6,117 bases of DNA from Thiomicrorhabdus sp. (GTDB lineage Bacteria; Pseudomonadota; Gammaproteobacteria; Thiomicrospirales; Thiomicrospiraceae): NCBI GenBank assembly GCA_015488565.1, contig WFNQ01000232.1, positions 1 through 6,117 of the forward strand, given 5' to 3'. Numbering within the stretch: position 1 is the stretch's first letter; each line of letters begins with the position of its first letter. The translations under genes and the position numbers were made by a program. Under the pieces are notes generated by a model. That model searched no databases. It was not told the DNA's origin and worked only from the letters and a program-made list of their open reading frames with translations. Below, in pieces: positions 5,989 through 6,117 of this stretch.

Positions 5989-6012
5989 ATGTAATAACAG
6001 GGGATTCAGGCT
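5943..6012. repeat. Imperfect palindrome with 10-bp perfect ends
   Basis: AGCCTGAATC (5943-5952) and GATTCAGGCT (6003-6012) are perfect inverted repeats around a 50-bp centre. The centre has further partial pairing (TTGTTACA near 5971-5978 against TGTAATAACA near 5990-5999). It resembles a very small inverted-repeat element or the folded end of an insertion element. The right arm runs directly into the first unit of the tandem array. No target duplication is evident. Confidence 0.55.
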
Positions 6013-6117
6013 ATTAATACAGGCTATTAATACAGGCTATTAATACAGGCTATTAATACAGGCTATTAATACAGGCTATTAATACAGGCTATTAATACAG
6101 GCTATTAATACAGGCTA
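6007..6117. repeat. Perfect 13-bp tandem repeat, 8.5 units, open at right edge
   Basis: The unit CAGGCTATTAATA is repeated eight times without a single change from 6007 to 6110, followed by CAGGCTA to the end of the window, so the true length is unknown. Each unit contains the 8-bp palindrome TATTAATA. Thirteen bases is not a multiple of three, so the array is unlikely to be coding. It could be a hypervariable repeat grown by slippage, an array of protein-binding sites, or an assembly artefact at a contig end. Confidence 0.95.

Larger units (their letters stand above)
5756..6117. other. Gene-poor right end with repeat remnants
   Basis: No convincing gene lies in these 362 bases. They hold a small hairpin GCTGTAG-GGAT-CTATAGC (5784-5801, one G-T pair, no T-run after it), and a TATAACG at 5829-5835 that repeats the TATAACG at the end of the preceding gene (5751-5757). 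There are also two GGGGTC-containing stretches (around 5847-5870 and 5902-5920), an imperfect palindrome and a 13-bp tandem array. The pattern suggests debris of mobile or repeat elements at the end of the cassette region. Confidence 0.5.

Noticed and set aside
6007..6117. CRISPR array
   Set aside because: The units are contiguous 13-bp copies with no spacers, so this is a plain tandem repeat.

Overview
The window looks like a chromosomal segment of a gammaproteobacterium of moderate to low GC. The placement rests on a proteobacterial-type ThiC with a TPP riboswitch leader and on a DKHCIGGIPGN-type thymidine/AMP phosphorylase. A sulfur-oxidiser or Thiotrichales-like host is possible, but that is an impression only. 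The left part (1-3523) is ordinary chromosomal gene content. The right part (about 3668 to the end) is visibly more AT-rich and looks like an accessory, integron-derived region.

Layout, left to right. (i) The 5' part of thiC lies on the minus strand (1-884) and runs off the left edge. It is preceded by a leader of about 180 nt holding a clear TPP riboswitch (984-1063) and a good sigma70-type promoter (1074-1102). (ii) Divergently, on the plus strand, an exported Sel1-repeat protein (1171-1962) is followed after 16 nt by an AMP phosphorylase / 'thymidine phosphorylase 2' family enzyme (1979-3523), probably as one operon. (iii) A 159-bp MITE-like element (3505-3663) has 18-bp perfect terminal inverted repeats and a CTAG duplication. 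It is inserted in the last codons of the phosphorylase gene and supplies its present stop codon. (iv) Two same-strand genes of unknown function (3848-4807 and 4919-5755) follow. They are separated by an imperfect palindrome of about 100 bp (4808-4909) with the architecture of an integron attC site. (v) The last 362 bp hold no convincing gene. They contain a GGGGTC-containing segment, an imperfect palindrome (5943-6012) and a perfect 13-bp tandem repeat (6007-6117) that runs off the right edge.

The most interesting part is the cassette pair. Both encoded proteins carry an RN-x3/4-H motif of the HEPN RNase type (R110-N-x3-H115 in the first, R135-N-x4-H141 in the second). The first also carries three CxxC...CxxC zinc ribbons. 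No integrase gene is visible. The pair could be mobile cassettes carrying toxin- or defence-like RNases, but that role is inferred and nothing in the window proves it.
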